Source of the DNA: Latilactobacillus sakei
Lineage (GTDB): Bacteria; Bacillota; Bacilli; Lactobacillales; Lactobacillaceae
NCBI GenBank assembly: GCA_002953655.1
Contig: CP025839.1
Coordinates: 806,001 to 870,000, forward strand
Length of the DNA: 64,000 nt
Direction of reading: 5' to 3'
Positions within the stretch are counted from its first letter, which is position 1; every line of letters begins with the position of its first letter. Position numbers and translations under genes: made by a program. This document shows, piece by piece, positions 26,300-35,960 of the stretch. Under the pieces are notes generated by a model that did not search any database, was not told the DNA's origin, and was given only the letters and a program-made list of their open reading frames with translations.

Positions 26300-27262
26300 A
26301 TGTTAACGGGACAATTTTTAATACCCCTAATGAGTGGGTTTGTAATCACGGTGATCTTCATGCCGTTGTTCATCGGTTATTTACGGTTTAAAAAAGAAGG
26401 GCAAACCATTCGTGATGAAGGCCCTAAGTGGCACGCTAAAAAGAATGGGACGCCAACGATGGGTGGGTTGGTGTTCATCATTGCCGCAGTGATTTCTAGT
26501 ATCTGGGTTGCTATCTGGTTGCAACAATTGACCAATAGTTTATGGATTGCGTTATTCATCTTGGTACTATATGGTTTACTTGGCTTTTCAGATGACTTTA
26601 TCAAAGTTTTTAAAAAGCAAAATCTTGGTTTGCGGGCTTGGCAAAAACTAGCCGGTCAAATCTTGGGTGGCGCTGTTTTCTTAGCGGTTTATTTCCACGA
26701 AGGTTTCAGCCACGCACTTAATATGCCATTCATCGGCACAATTTCTAGCAGCTGGTTTTTTAGTTTATTTGTTATCGTATGGTTGGTTGGTTTTTCAAAC
26801 GCGGTTAATTTAGCGGATGGGATTGACGGCCTGGTTGCTGGGTTAGCAATCGTGTCGTTCACAACTTATACGATTATTGCTTTTAGACAAAATCAAATCG
26901 ACGTTGCGATTTTTGGCTTAACAATTATTGGGGGCTTGATTGGATTCTTAATCTTTAATCACAAGCCAGCTCAAATTTTCATGGGTGACGTTGGTTCATT
27001 AGCCCTTGGTGGGGCGTTGGCAGCCATGTCAATTCTCTTACACCGTGAATTCTCACTATTATTAATTGGCCTGGTTTATGTCATTGAAACGGCCAGTGTG
27101 ATGCTTCAAGTTGCTTCATTCAAACTATTCCATAAACGAATCTTTAAAATGAGTCCCATCCACCATCACTTTGAAATGTCTGGTTGGAGCGAATGGCGTA
27201 TTGATATCAGTTTTTGGGTATTTAGTATTATCTGTTCAGCAATTTATCTGTTAATTTTTTAG
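26300..27262 (+). CDS. mraY: Phospho-N-acetylmuramoyl-pentapeptide transferase MraY
   Basis: Membrane enzyme that attaches phospho-MurNAc-pentapeptide to undecaprenyl phosphate, making lipid I. The 320-residue polytopic protein has the conserved PTMGG, the acidic GFSDDFIK (about 95-102), NLADGIDG (about 170-177) and MGDVGS motifs and the HHHFE loop near 289. AAAGGAG precedes the ATG. It is at the standard place between pbpB and murD. Confidence 0.97.
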   Translation: MLTGQFLIPLMSGFVITVIFMPLFIGYLRFKKEGQTIRDEGPKWHAKKNGTPTMGGLVFIIAAVISSIWVAIWLQQLTNSLWIALFILVLYGLLGFSDDFIKVFKKQNLGLRAWQKLAGQILGGAVFLAVYFHEGFSHALNMPFIGTISSSWFFSLFVIVWLVGFSNAVNLADGIDGLVAGLAIVSFTTYTIIAFRQNQIDVAIFGLTIIGGLIGFLIFNHKPAQIFMGDVGSLALGGALAAMSILLHREFSLLLIGLVYVIETASVMLQVASFKLFHKRIFKMSPIHHHFEMSGWSEWRIDISFWVFSIICSAIYLLIF

Positions 27263-27277
27263 AAGAGGGCGAATTCG

Positions 27278-28642
27278 ATGAGAACCATCGCAACATATCA
27301 AAATCAATCTGTTTTAGTATTAGGACTCGGTAAAAGTGGCATCAATGCTGCTAAGCTATTATTACAATTAGGCGCAAAAGTCACTGTTAATGACGGCCAA
27401 GATCAAGAAGATACACCAGCAGTCGCTGAATTACGGGCACTGGGGGCAACCGTTATTACGGGGAGTCATCCAATTGCTTTATTTGAAGAAGGATTTCAGT
27501 ACCTCTTTAAAAACCCAGGGATTCGCTATGATAATCCAATGGTAGCAGAAGCGATTAAACGTGAGATTCCGGTCTTAACGGAACCTGAACTGGCTTATGA
27601 AGTTTCTGAAGCTGATTGGGTGAGCGTGACTGGCTCAAACGGTAAAACAACTACCACGACTTTAATTGCCTTAATGTTGAATTATCAACGCGCACAAGGT
27701 CATGCTTATGCTGCTGGTAACATTGGGATCCCCTTGAGTGAAGTCGCTCAAAAAGCAACGGCCCAAGATACAATGGTCACTGAATTATCAAGTTTCCAAT
27801 TGATGGGCACCACAACGGTTAGACCCAAGGTGGCGGTCTTAACGAATATCTACGAGGCCCATCTTGATTATCACGGCTCACGTGAAAATTACGTGCAAGC
27901 CAAGATGCGAATTGTCCAAAATCAAACAGCTTCGGATTACTTTGTTGTGAACTGGGACTTACCAGAATTAAGAACTTTAAGCCAACAAACTAAAGCGCAA
28001 GTGGTGCCATTTTCTAGATTAGGCGCTTCGGAAGCAGGCGCTTATGTCAAAGATGGCCAATTATGTTTTAAAGGTGAAGTCATCATGCCAGTGACCGATA
28101 TTAATGTGCCTGGCGATCATAATGTTGAAAATGCCTTAGCAGCACTGGCAGCCGCTAAGTTAATGGGCCAATCAAACGAAGCGATTATTGAAGTTCTAAC
28201 GACCTTTACAGGCGTTAAACACCGGATGCAATTTGTTAAAGAATTTGCCGGTCGTCGTTTCTATAACGATTCAAAAGCGACCAATATGGAAGCGACAGAG
28301 GTTGCTTTGAAGAGTTTCAAACAACCTATCGTCCTCATTGCTGGGGGCCTTGATCGCGGCTTTACGTTTGACCCATTAACTGATTTGTTGAAAGCCCATG
28401 TCAAGGCGATTATCCTTTATGGTGAAACCAAGCAATTGTTGGCGCAAACGGCCAAGGAAGCCGGGATTGAAACGATTGAAATTGTTGATCAATTAACTGA
28501 AGCGGTGCCCGCAGCTTATGCAGCGAGCCAAGAGGGTGATGTGATCTTATTATCACCTGCTTGTGCCAGTTGGGATCAATTCAAAACGTTTGAAGAACGT
28601 GGCGATGTCTACATTGATGCGGTTGAACAAATTACAGAATAA
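27278..28642 (+). CDS. murD: UDP-MurNAc-L-alanine:D-glutamate ligase MurD
   Basis: Adds D-glutamate to UDP-MurNAc-Ala in peptidoglycan synthesis. The 454 residues show the N-terminal Rossmann start (VLVLGLGKSG), ATP loop GSNGKTTTT (about 115-123), the magnesium-binding ELSSFQL and, in the C-terminal domain, FYNDSKATN and LLSPACASWDQF. Spacing to murG is 15 bases. No unusual feature is seen. Confidence 0.97.
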   Translation: MRTIATYQNQSVLVLGLGKSGINAAKLLLQLGAKVTVNDGQDQEDTPAVAELRALGATVITGSHPIALFEEGFQYLFKNPGIRYDNPMVAEAIKREIPVLTEPELAYEVSEADWVSVTGSNGKTTTTTLIALMLNYQRAQGHAYAAGNIGIPLSEVAQKATAQDTMVTELSSFQLMGTTTVRPKVAVLTNIYEAHLDYHGSRENYVQAKMRIVQNQTASDYFVVNWDLPELRTLSQQTKAQVVPFSRLGASEAGAYVKDGQLCFKGEVIMPVTDINVPGDHNVENALAALAAAKLMGQSNEAIIEVLTTFTGVKHRMQFVKEFAGRRFYNDSKATNMEATEVALKSFKQPIVLIAGGLDRGFTFDPLTDLLKAHVKAIILYGETKQLLAQTAKEAGIETIEIVDQLTEAVPAAYAASQEGDVILLSPACASWDQFKTFEERGDVYIDAVEQITE

Positions 28643-28657
28643 ATTGGAGATTTAATA

Positions 28658-29758
28658 ATGAGAGTAATGATATCTGGCGGTGGCACAGGTGGCCACATTT
28701 ACCCAGCACTAGCCTTAATTGAACGTCTAAAACAACGTGGTTTGTTAGATGCCGTATTATATGTCGGAACAGAGCGTGGTTTAGAAAGTAAAATCGTGCC
28801 TGATCAGGGTATCGCTTTTAAAACACTCGAGATTCAAGGGTTTAAACGCTCAATGAATCTTAATGGGATTAAAACTAATCTTAAAACAATCGAATTATTT
28901 ATGAGCAGTATTAAGTCTGCTAAAAAAATGATTAAAGAATTCAAACCAGATGTGGTTATTGGTACCGGTGGTTATGTATCAGGTTCCCTGTTATATGCGG
29001 CTAGTCGTTTAAAAGTACCAACGATTATTCATGAACAAAATTCAGCAGCCGGCGTGACGAATAAATTCTTAGCACGATTTGTTGATAAAGTGGCGATTTC
29101 TTTTGAGTCTGTCAGCGACCAATTTCCAATGCACAAAGTCGTTTTAACAGGGAATCCACGGGCCCAACAAGTGGCCGGAATGGTCCCCAATGAACGCTTA
29201 AGCGAATTTGGTTTAAAAACAGATAGTCCGACTGTCATGATTTTTGGTGGTAGTCGTGGCGCACCAAGTATCAATAAGGCATTTATTGATGCGGTGCCAC
29301 TTTTAAACGAACGCGACTATCAAGTCCTATTCGTATCTGGTCAAGTCCATTATGAAAATGTGCAAGCAGCCTTGGCTAACACTACTTTGAATAGTAATTT
29401 AGCGTTTGTGCCTTACATTAGCAACATGCCAGAAGTTTTACCTGACTTGAAGGCAATTGTCGGCCGGGCAGGAGCGACTAGCCTTGCGGAAATTACGGCA
29501 TTGGGAATCCCCTCAATTTTGATTCCTAGTCCATACGTGACAAATGATCATCAAACTAAAAATGCGCAAAGTTTAGTGAAAGAAGACGCCGCTATTTTAA
29601 TTCCAGAATCAGAATTAACCGGTGCTAGTCTTGTCAAAGCGCTAGATACATTATTTGAAACACCAGAAAAACAACATGCGATGGCCAAAGCCGCTAAGAA
29701 GAGCGGTATTCCGGATGCATCAGACCGGATTATTGAGGTTATTGAAACGATTATTTAA
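28658..29758 (+). CDS. murG: UDP-GlcNAc:lipid I glycosyltransferase MurG
   Basis: Peripheral membrane enzyme that converts lipid I to lipid II. The 366 residues contain the N-terminal glycine loop [13 protein letters not shown] (6-18), GTGGYVSG (about 106), the central IFGGSRGA and the C-terminal [15 protein letters not shown] that binds UDP-GlcNAc. It follows murD and is followed by divIB; murB and murC are not in this cluster. Confidence 0.97.
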   Translation: MRVMISGGGTGGHIYPALALIERLKQRGLLDAVLYVGTERGLESKIVPDQGIAFKTLEIQGFKRSMNLNGIKTNLKTIELFMSSIKSAKKMIKEFKPDVVIGTGGYVSGSLLYAASRLKVPTIIHEQNSAAGVTNKFLARFVDKVAISFESVSDQFPMHKVVLTGNPRAQQVAGMVPNERLSEFGLKTDSPTVMIFGGSRGAPSINKAFIDAVPLLNERDYQVLFVSGQVHYENVQAALANTTLNSNLAFVPYISNMPEVLPDLKAIVGRAGATSLAEITALGIPSILIPSPYVTNDHQTKNAQSLVKEDAAILIPESELTGASLVKALDTLFETPEKQHAMAKAAKKSGIPDASDRIIEVIETII

Positions 29759-29779
29759 TTGTAGAAAGAAGCGTGTGAC

Positions 29780-30640
29780 TTGAAAAATAATAAAAAGCAG
29801 CTCGGGTCACATGATCCGCTACAGTTATTAAAGGTGTGGCGCGCCTACCAGATTAAGCGTTGGAAGCGGCAGCGTCGACAACGCTTAAAACCCGGGCGCC
29901 CCACAATTACCAACCAATTACCGCAGTTAAAGAAACAACGTGGTAAAAAGATTAGATGGCAACTAGTGGTCATTTTAGGGATTTTTACGCTAGGCAGTTT
30001 GACCGCCACTTATTTCATTTCAACCAAGAGTGATATTCAACAGTTATCGGTCAATGGCACTAAATCGGTGCCTGATCAACAGGTGATTAATGCAAGTGGT
30101 ATTCAACTCGGCGATAATGTGTTGTGGCAATTAATGCAGCATAATAAAGCCAAAGCCAACATTCAAAAGAAATTGCCTAAAATTAGACAGGTTAACCTAC
30201 AAGTGAGTCAAATGAATCATGTGGCAATTAATGTTTCAGAATATAAGACGGTGGGGTACATGTTTAAACATAAGCAATATTACCCAATTTTAGAAAATGG
30301 GACCATTTTAAAAACGAAAATGACTCAATCATTGGGAAATAGTCCAGTGTATAGCCATTTTAAAAATGACCGTTATTTGAAACTAGGCCTTAAACTCTAT
30401 AATGATATTCCGGATAGTATTCAAAGTGCGGTTTCCGAGATTCGTTTAACGGCCCAAAACGATAATCCTTATCAAGTTCACTTATATATGAACGATGGTA
30501 ATGAAGTGATTGGTGATTTGAGAACGTTAGCCAAAAAGATTAAATATTATCCAGTTTTAGTGAAACAAATGGACGGTAAAGGAAAAATTGACCTTGAAGT
30601 GGGTGCGTATTCAAAATTATTTAAGCAATCGAAGTCGTAA
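29780..30640 (+). CDS. divIB: Cell division protein DivIB/FtsQ
   Basis: Bitopic division protein that forms a complex with FtsL and FtsB. The 286 residues have a long, highly basic cytosolic N-terminus (1-55), one span (about 60-80), then a POTRA domain (IQQLSVNGTKSVPDQQVI, about 86-103) and a beta domain. The start codon is TTG with a weak upstream purine stretch, so the precise start is less certain than the identity. Confidence 0.92.
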   Translation: MKNNKKQLGSHDPLQLLKVWRAYQIKRWKRQRRQRLKPGRPTITNQLPQLKKQRGKKIRWQLVVILGIFTLGSLTATYFISTKSDIQQLSVNGTKSVPDQQVINASGIQLGDNVLWQLMQHNKAKANIQKKLPKIRQVNLQVSQMNHVAINVSEYKTVGYMFKHKQYYPILENGTILKTKMTQSLGNSPVYSHFKNDRYLKLGLKLYNDIPDSIQSAVSEIRLTAQNDNPYQVHLYMNDGNEVIGDLRTLAKKIKYYPVLVKQMDGKGKIDLEVGAYSKLFKQSKS

Positions 30641-30706
30641 TCGCTTAAATTATTAGTTAATAGGCTTCAAATAACATTCTAAGACTTTCTAAACGTAGTC
30701 TAAATG

Positions 30707-30715
30707 TGGTACTAT
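30707..30715 (+). promoter_or_regulatory. Extended -10 promoter for ftsA-ftsZ
   Basis: TGGTACTAT (TGn followed by TACTAT), with a weak TTCTAA at 30687-30692 as the -35 at 17-bp spacing. It lies in the 129-base gap between divIB and ftsA and would allow extra transcription of ftsA-ftsZ. Confidence 0.5.
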
Positions 30716-30769
30716 TTAGCATAGGAATCATTTTATTCTAATTGAATGCAAGGAGGTTCCACATATTTA

Positions 30770-32080
30770 ATGGAGAATTCAAATATATATGTTGGGCTTG
30801 ATGTTGGAACTACTTCAATTAAAGTTATTGTTGCAGAATCAATGAATAAACAATTAAACGTGATTGGTGTTGGGTCGGCAAGATCTAATGGGTTGAGTCG
30901 CGGGACAATTGTCGATATTGATCAAGCAGTTTCCGCTATTCAACAAGCCGTTCAACAAGCAGAGCAAAAAGCAAATATTGAAATTACACAAGTTGTTGCA
31001 GGCATCCCAGCTAACTTATTACAAATTGAAGAATGCCAAGGGATGATTGCTGTTTCTGATCAATCAAAAGAAATCACCAGTCAAGATGTGCAAGATGTCG
31101 CAAGTGCTGCTTTAGTACGGAACTTGCCACCAGAACGCGAAATTTTAACCGTCCTCCCGATGCAATTTACGGTAGACGGTTTTGACGGGATTAAAGACCC
31201 TCGCGGGATGATGGGTGTCAGACTTGAGATGTCAGGAATTTTATTCACGGCACCTAAGACAATGATTCATAATTTAAAAAAATGTATTGAAAAAGCAGGT
31301 CTTGAACTATCACAATTAGTTGTTAATCCATTAGCATTAGGTAAATTAGCACTATCAGATGGTGAACAAGATTTTGGTGCGATTATTGTGGATTTAGGCG
31401 GCGGTCAAAGTACTGCAGCGGTTATTCATGATCATCAATTAAAATTTACTGCAATTGACCAAGAAGGTGGCGACCATATCACCAAAGATATTTCAGTGGT
31501 CTTAAATACATCAATTGAAAATGCAGAAAAAGCCAAACGTGATTATGGGAATGCTGATTCACTAGTTGCTTCAGAGGAAGAACAAATTCCAATCGAAGTC
31601 GTCGGTCAAACCGCGCCCATTCAAATCACGGAGAAGAAACTAGCTGAAATTATCGAAGCACGGATGATGCAAATCTTTGATCGCCTCAAGGCGGCCTTGG
31701 ATAAAGTCAATGCGTTCGATATGCCGGGCGGAATTATTATGACTGGCGGTGTGACAGCTTTACCTGGAATTGTTGATTTAGCTCAGGAAGTTTTTAATTG
31801 TCCGGTTAAACTCTACATTCCAGATCAAATGGGATTACGTCATCCTTCGTTTGCGCAAGGGTTAAGTTTAATTAACTACATAGCTAACTTGACGGAAGTG
31901 GATTGGCTGGTTCAAAGTGCGCTTGGCAATGTCGAGCAATTTGAAGCACGTCAAACAGTAACGAAGTCAACTGCTAAGACTCAAGCGACACCTAAAGAAG
32001 CACCACAAAAGAAACATAAAACTGAATCAAAGCATACATTCGAAGGCCTAAAAAGTTTCTTTAGTAACTTTTTTGAATAG
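30770..32080 (+). CDS. ftsA: Cell division protein FtsA
   Basis: Actin-like ATPase that tethers FtsZ to the membrane. The 436 residues begin MENSNIYVGLDVGTTSIKV; the phosphate-2 loop IVDLGGGQST (about 204) and the C-terminal amphipathic helix (FEGLKSFFSNFFE) are visible. ATG 30770 is chosen for the canonical N-terminus; AGGAGG is 13 bases away, a long spacing, and the in-frame ATG at 30746 lies before that site. ftsZ follows after 27 bases. Confidence 0.97.
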   Translation: MENSNIYVGLDVGTTSIKVIVAESMNKQLNVIGVGSARSNGLSRGTIVDIDQAVSAIQQAVQQAEQKANIEITQVVAGIPANLLQIEECQGMIAVSDQSKEITSQDVQDVASAALVRNLPPEREILTVLPMQFTVDGFDGIKDPRGMMGVRLEMSGILFTAPKTMIHNLKKCIEKAGLELSQLVVNPLALGKLALSDGEQDFGAIIVDLGGGQSTAAVIHDHQLKFTAIDQEGGDHITKDISVVLNTSIENAEKAKRDYGNADSLVASEEEQIPIEVVGQTAPIQITEKKLAEIIEARMMQIFDRLKAALDKVNAFDMPGGIIMTGGVTALPGIVDLAQEVFNCPVKLYIPDQMGLRHPSFAQGLSLINYIANLTEVDWLVQSALGNVEQFEARQTVTKSTAKTQATPKEAPQKKHKTESKHTFEGLKSFFSNFFE

Positions 32081-32107
32081 GGCTAGTCGTTACAGGAGGA
32101 AAAGCAT

Positions 32108-33346
32108 ATGGAATATTCATTAGATGCGGAACAAGAAAACAATGGCGCAGTTATTAAAGTAATTGGTGTCGGCGGTGCTGGTGGCAATGCCGTTAACCGA
32201 ATGATCGATGAAGGTGTAAAAGGCGTTCATTTTATCGCGGCTAATACTGACGTACAAGCGCTCGAAGATTCAAAAGCAGAAACTAAAATCCAATTAGGAC
32301 CTAAATTAACACGTGGTTTAGGGGCCGGTTCAACACCTGATATTGGCCAAAAAGCTGCTGAAGAAAGCGAAGAAGTTTTAGCAGAAGCCTTAAAAGGCGC
32401 TGATTTAATCTTCGTTACAGGCGGTATGGGTGGCGGTACTGGTACCGGTGCTGCTCCAGTGGTCGCTAAAGTTGCTAAAGACTTAGGCGCATTGACGGTG
32501 GGGGTTGTTACACGACCATTTACATTTGAAGGTCCTAAACGTGGTAAAAACGCTGCTTCAGGGATTGCTGAATTAAAACAACACGTTGATACATTAGTCA
32601 TTATTGCTAATAACCGTTTACTTGAAATTGTTGACAAGAAGACACCAATGTTAGAAGCTTTCCATGAAGCTGATAATGTTTTACGTCAAGGGGTTCAAGG
32701 CATTTCTGATTTAATCACTTCACCTGGTTATGTTAACTTGGATTTCGCTGATGTTAAAACCGTGATGGCCAACCAAGGTTCTGCCTTGATGGGGATTGGT
32801 TCAGCGACTGGTGAAAACCGGACAGCAGAAGCAACGAAGAAGGCTATTTCATCACCATTATTGGAAGTTTCAATCGATGGCGCAGAACAAGTCCTCTTAA
32901 ACATCACTGGTGGCCCAGACTTATCATTATTTGAAGCGCAAGATGCTGCCGGTATCGTTCAACAAGCGGCAACAAGTGAAGTCAACTTGATCTTTGGGAC
33001 ATCAATTAACGAAAACCTTGGAGACGAAGTGGTCGTAACTGTCATTGCAACTGGGATCGATAACGATGGTAAGACACCAAAACGTCCCGAAGCGACTCAA
33101 ACCACTAGCCAACCCGTACAACCTAGTACACCTAAACCAACGGCTAATGATGATCCTTTCGGCAATTGGGACATGCGTCGTGAACCTAACCCACGCGAAC
33201 AAGCTAAAGCTACTGAAAAATTTGATGAAGTTGAAAAGAAAGACTTCGACATCTTCAAACGGACAGCACAAGTAGACAGTGACACTGTGGATACCAAACA
33301 AGATAATAATGATGTACCCCCATTCTTTAAACGACGTCGTAAATAA
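32108..33346 (+). CDS. ftsZ: Cell division protein FtsZ
   Basis: Tubulin-like GTPase that builds the division ring. The 412 residues include [10 protein letters not shown] (about 20-29), the tubulin signature [13 protein letters not shown] (about 104-116) and NLDFADV (synergy loop). A long polar linker ends in the conserved C-terminal peptide [11 protein letters not shown] that contacts FtsA and SepF. AGGAGG precedes the ATG. Confidence 0.98.
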   Translation: MEYSLDAEQENNGAVIKVIGVGGAGGNAVNRMIDEGVKGVHFIAANTDVQALEDSKAETKIQLGPKLTRGLGAGSTPDIGQKAAEESEEVLAEALKGADLIFVTGGMGGGTGTGAAPVVAKVAKDLGALTVGVVTRPFTFEGPKRGKNAASGIAELKQHVDTLVIIANNRLLEIVDKKTPMLEAFHEADNVLRQGVQGISDLITSPGYVNLDFADVKTVMANQGSALMGIGSATGENRTAEATKKAISSPLLEVSIDGAEQVLLNITGGPDLSLFEAQDAAGIVQQAATSEVNLIFGTSINENLGDEVVVTVIATGIDNDGKTPKRPEATQTTSQPVQPSTPKPTANDDPFGNWDMRREPNPREQAKATEKFDEVEKKDFDIFKRTAQVDSDTVDTKQDNNDVPPFFKRRRK

Positions 33347-33361
33347 TTAGGAGGATGACTG

Positions 33362-33796
33362 ATGGCTGGTAAATTTAGTTTCAGTAATTTTTTCGGCATG
33401 ACAGAAGATGAAGATTATTCAACTGATCTGCAAGGAACCAATACAACTGATGAAGTCAGTCCAACATCACGTCCGGATAATATTATTTCAATGACCGCCG
33501 CAGGCAATGCTAAGATGAATAAAATCGTACTTTGCGAACCACGTATTTACTCCGATGCCAAAAAAGTCGGTAAGCATTTACTCGAAAATAAAGCTGTTAT
33601 TGTCAATTTTACGAGAATTGAGGGTGCGCAAGCGTCACGCATAATTGATTTTCTGACCGGGACTGTTTTCGCAATTAATGGCGAAATTCAACGGGTCGGT
33701 GAACAAATCTTTTTATGTACGCCACCAAACTATGAAATTGACGGTAATTTATCGGATATTATCGATCAAAATGATTTTGATTCTGAGGTGAACTAA
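33362..33796 (+). CDS. sepF: Cell division protein SepF
   Basis: Membrane-binding FtsZ partner that forms rings and overlaps FtsA in function. The 144 residues have an N-terminal membrane-binding helix (MAGKFSFSNFFGM), a flexible acidic linker, and the core domain with VCEP-like and RIIDFLTGTVFAI segments (about 100-112). It lies 15 bases after ftsZ and directly touches ylmG, the normal order. Confidence 0.95.
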   Translation: MAGKFSFSNFFGMTEDEDYSTDLQGTNTTDEVSPTSRPDNIISMTAAGNAKMNKIVLCEPRIYSDAKKVGKHLLENKAVIVNFTRIEGAQASRIIDFLTGTVFAINGEIQRVGEQIFLCTPPNYEIDGNLSDIIDQNDFDSEVN

Positions 33797-34081
33797 GTGC
33801 AATTTGTAATCTACTTATTAATGTTCCTAATGCAAGCCACAAGGATTTATGTGGGGATCATCTTTATTTATTGTCTATTAACCTGGATTCCAGGTGCAAT
33901 GGATTCTAAATTAGGTCAGTTACTTGCGAGATTGGTTGAACCATTCTTAGGGGTTTTTGATCGGATCATACCAGCAATTGGAGGAATTGGATTTTCCGCC
34001 ATTATTGCTGGCTTTGTCTTGTATTTAGTCGAACGTGGCTTAGGAACTATTATTCAATTGTTAGTCACGGGGTATTATTAA
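33797..34081 (+). CDS. ylmG: YggT-family membrane protein YlmG
   Basis: A 94-residue protein with two membrane segments (about 5-30 and 65-90) and the conserved loop LEPFLGVFDRIIPAIGGIGFS, here LVEPFLGVFDRIIP. Proteins of this family influence nucleoid or septum organisation in bacteria and plastids, but the biochemical role is unclear. The start codon GTG 33797 immediately follows the sepF stop, with GAGGTG inside sepF as ribosome binding site, indicating coupling. Confidence 0.9.
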   Translation: MQFVIYLLMFLMQATRIYVGIIFIYCLLTWIPGAMDSKLGQLLARLVEPFLGVFDRIIPAIGGIGFSAIIAGFVLYLVERGLGTIIQLLVTGYY

Positions 34082-34082
34082 G

Positions 34083-34871
34083 ATGGCGGATAGCGAAGCA
34101 GTTTATCAGCACTTTAGAAAAAGTGAAGCGCCATTTGTTGCACAAGTTCTCGATTGGATTGAACAAGCAACAACTGAATACCGCGCAATACTAACAGATT
34201 TTTTAGACCCTAGACAGGCTTATATCTTACAAACCTTAATTGGTGAAAAGGGTGAGCTTAAATACCATTTTAATGGTGGCTATAATGCCGCTGAACGACA
34301 ACGTGCGTTGATTGCACCAACTTATTTTGAACCTGAGGAAGCCGATTTTGAAATCCAACTCTTTGAAATTCGTTATCCAATTAAATTTGCACAGCTTTCA
34401 CATGGTAAAATTTTAGGGACATTAGTCAACGCTGGTATTGATCGGAACGTGTTTGGCGATATCATGACGGACGGTCAACGGTGGCAATTTTTCGTCACAA
34501 CTAAGATGGCTGATTATGTAGTCAGTCAGATTACGAAAATCGGTAAAGTTACTGTTCATCTTGAAGAACAGGCTTATACCGAGTTGATTATCCCCAAGGA
34601 AGCTTGGCAATTTGAACAGCTACTAGTCAGTTCATTTCGATTAGATACAATCATCGCAGCCGTGTACAATATGTCACGGCAACGTGCCAAAGAGCTGGTT
34701 CAAGGCAATAAAGTGAAGTTAAATTGGCAAGCCTTTGACAAGCCTGATTTTGAATTAGACTTATTAGACATCATTTCTGTGCGCGGCTATGGTCGAATCC
34801 AGCTCAAATCAATTGATGGTCAAACACGTAAAGAAAAGTACCGTGTGACACTAGGTATTCTGAGAAAATAA
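34083..34871 (+). CDS. ylmH: S4-domain RNA-binding protein YlmH
   Basis: A 262-residue protein with a C-terminal S4 RNA-binding domain (about 178-245, from LLVSSFRLDTIIAAVYNMSR to ISVRGYGR) and an N-terminal YlmH-type fold. In Bacillus and streptococci YlmH lies in the division cluster, and related work ties it to ribosome quality control. It starts 1 base after the ylmG stop, so it is in the same operon. Nothing unusual is seen. Confidence 0.93.
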   Translation: MADSEAVYQHFRKSEAPFVAQVLDWIEQATTEYRAILTDFLDPRQAYILQTLIGEKGELKYHFNGGYNAAERQRALIAPTYFEPEEADFEIQLFEIRYPIKFAQLSHGKILGTLVNAGIDRNVFGDIMTDGQRWQFFVTTKMADYVVSQITKIGKVTVHLEEQAYTELIIPKEAWQFEQLLVSSFRLDTIIAAVYNMSRQRAKELVQGNKVKLNWQAFDKPDFELDLLDIISVRGYGRIQLKSIDGQTRKEKYRVTLGILRK

Positions 34872-34904
34872 TAGAAATGTTGAAAATGACGGAGGGATTT
34901 CAGA

Positions 34905-35729
34905 ATGGTTTTAACACCTTTAGATATTCATAACAAAGAGTTCGGTAATAAGATGCGGGGTTATAATCCTGATCAAGTTAATGACTTTTTAGATCAAGTG
35001 ATTAAGGATTACGAATCAGTTTTAAATGAAAATGATGCTTTGAAAGCAGAATTAAAATCAAGTGACGAAAAAGTGACTTACTTTAACGAATTAAAAGATG
35101 CCTTGAACCAATCAATTATTGTGGCCCAAGAAGCAGCTGATAAAGTTAAAGAAAATGCTAAAAGAGAAGCAGAAATTATTCAAACTGAAACAGAAAAGAA
35201 TTCTAAATCAATCTTGAATGATGCGACTGAAAAAGCCAACCATATTATTGAAGATGCAACGGAACGTGCTAAACAAATCGCTATTGAAACAGATGACTTG
35301 AAGAAACAAACACGCGTTTTCCGTCAAAGATTACAAGTGATGCTTGAATCACAATTAGAAGTTGTTAAGAGTCCTGAATGGACGGACCTATTATCTAAAG
35401 ATGATTTAGCTGGTCATGAAGCATTATCTGCAGAAATTGACCTGACAGACCTTGACAGCAAGAAGCATAATCTAGTAGACTCAGAGACAGTAGTTAAACC
35501 ATGGGACGATATTACAACAGATGACTTTTCTGACCAAACAACCCACACGATTGTTTTCCCTGATGATCAGTTGCCTGAAGTAACTGAAGAAGAAACACCT
35601 GAAGCACCAGCAGTTAAAGCTGATACTTTAGACGATGAAATTCATTCAGAAGAAGTTCATAATGACTATAGCTATAATCCGATTGAAGAAGACGATAGCG
35701 AACCATTAACAGACAATAACAAGAATTAA
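34905..35729 (+). CDS. divIVA: Cell-division initiation protein DivIVA
   Basis: Coiled-coil protein that recognises curved membrane at poles and septa. The 274 residues start MVLTPLDIHNKEF, the N-terminal membrane-binding domain, with KMRGYNPDQVNDFLD; coiled coils run to about 150, and a very acidic tail follows (about 180-274). GGAGG precedes the ATG. It ends the dcw operon; the T-box leader of ileS begins within the next 20-30 bases. Confidence 0.96.
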   Translation: MVLTPLDIHNKEFGNKMRGYNPDQVNDFLDQVIKDYESVLNENDALKAELKSSDEKVTYFNELKDALNQSIIVAQEAADKVKENAKREAEIIQTETEKNSKSILNDATEKANHIIEDATERAKQIAIETDDLKKQTRVFRQRLQVMLESQLEVVKSPEWTDLLSKDDLAGHEALSAEIDLTDLDSKKHNLVDSETVVKPWDDITTDDFSDQTTHTIVFPDDQLPEVTEEETPEAPAVKADTLDDEIHSEEVHNDYSYNPIEEDDSEPLTDNNKN

Positions 35730-35744
35730 CAAATTAAATAACAT

Positions 35745-35935
35745 TTAAGCGAGCCAACGACTGGTGGAAGGTTGGTAATGCTCTATTTAGTGTGTATCAC
35801 CTTGTTGTTTTTCAGATGAACCAAGTAGTTTGAAACGGTCAATGCCCGTTAACGCATCTTAAGGAGGGTCTTAGACTCTCAAAATTAGGTGGTACCACGA
35901 AGATTTCGTCCTATAGCGGGCGGAGTCTTTTTTTG
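35745..35935 (+). promoter_or_regulatory. T-box riboswitch (Ile) upstream of ileS
   Basis: The conserved T-box TTAGGTGGTACCACG lies at 35885-35899. The terminator follows: AAGATTTCGTCC (35900-35911) pairs with GGGCGGAGTCTT (35918-35929) and ends in a T-run to 35935. Upstream, a structured Stem I region contains ATC at 35796-35798, a fitting isoleucine specifier. Uncharged tRNA-Ile would stabilise the antiterminator and switch ileS on. The T-box and terminator are certain; the specifier position is inferred from position and the ileS context. Confidence 0.92.
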
Positions 35936-35960
35936 TTTTAAAAAATTGAGGAGTGATTTA

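Noticed and set aside
35889-35960. N-terminal extension of ileS
   Set aside because: It runs through the T-box and its terminator; the ATG at 35961 has a good ribosome binding site and gives the family start.
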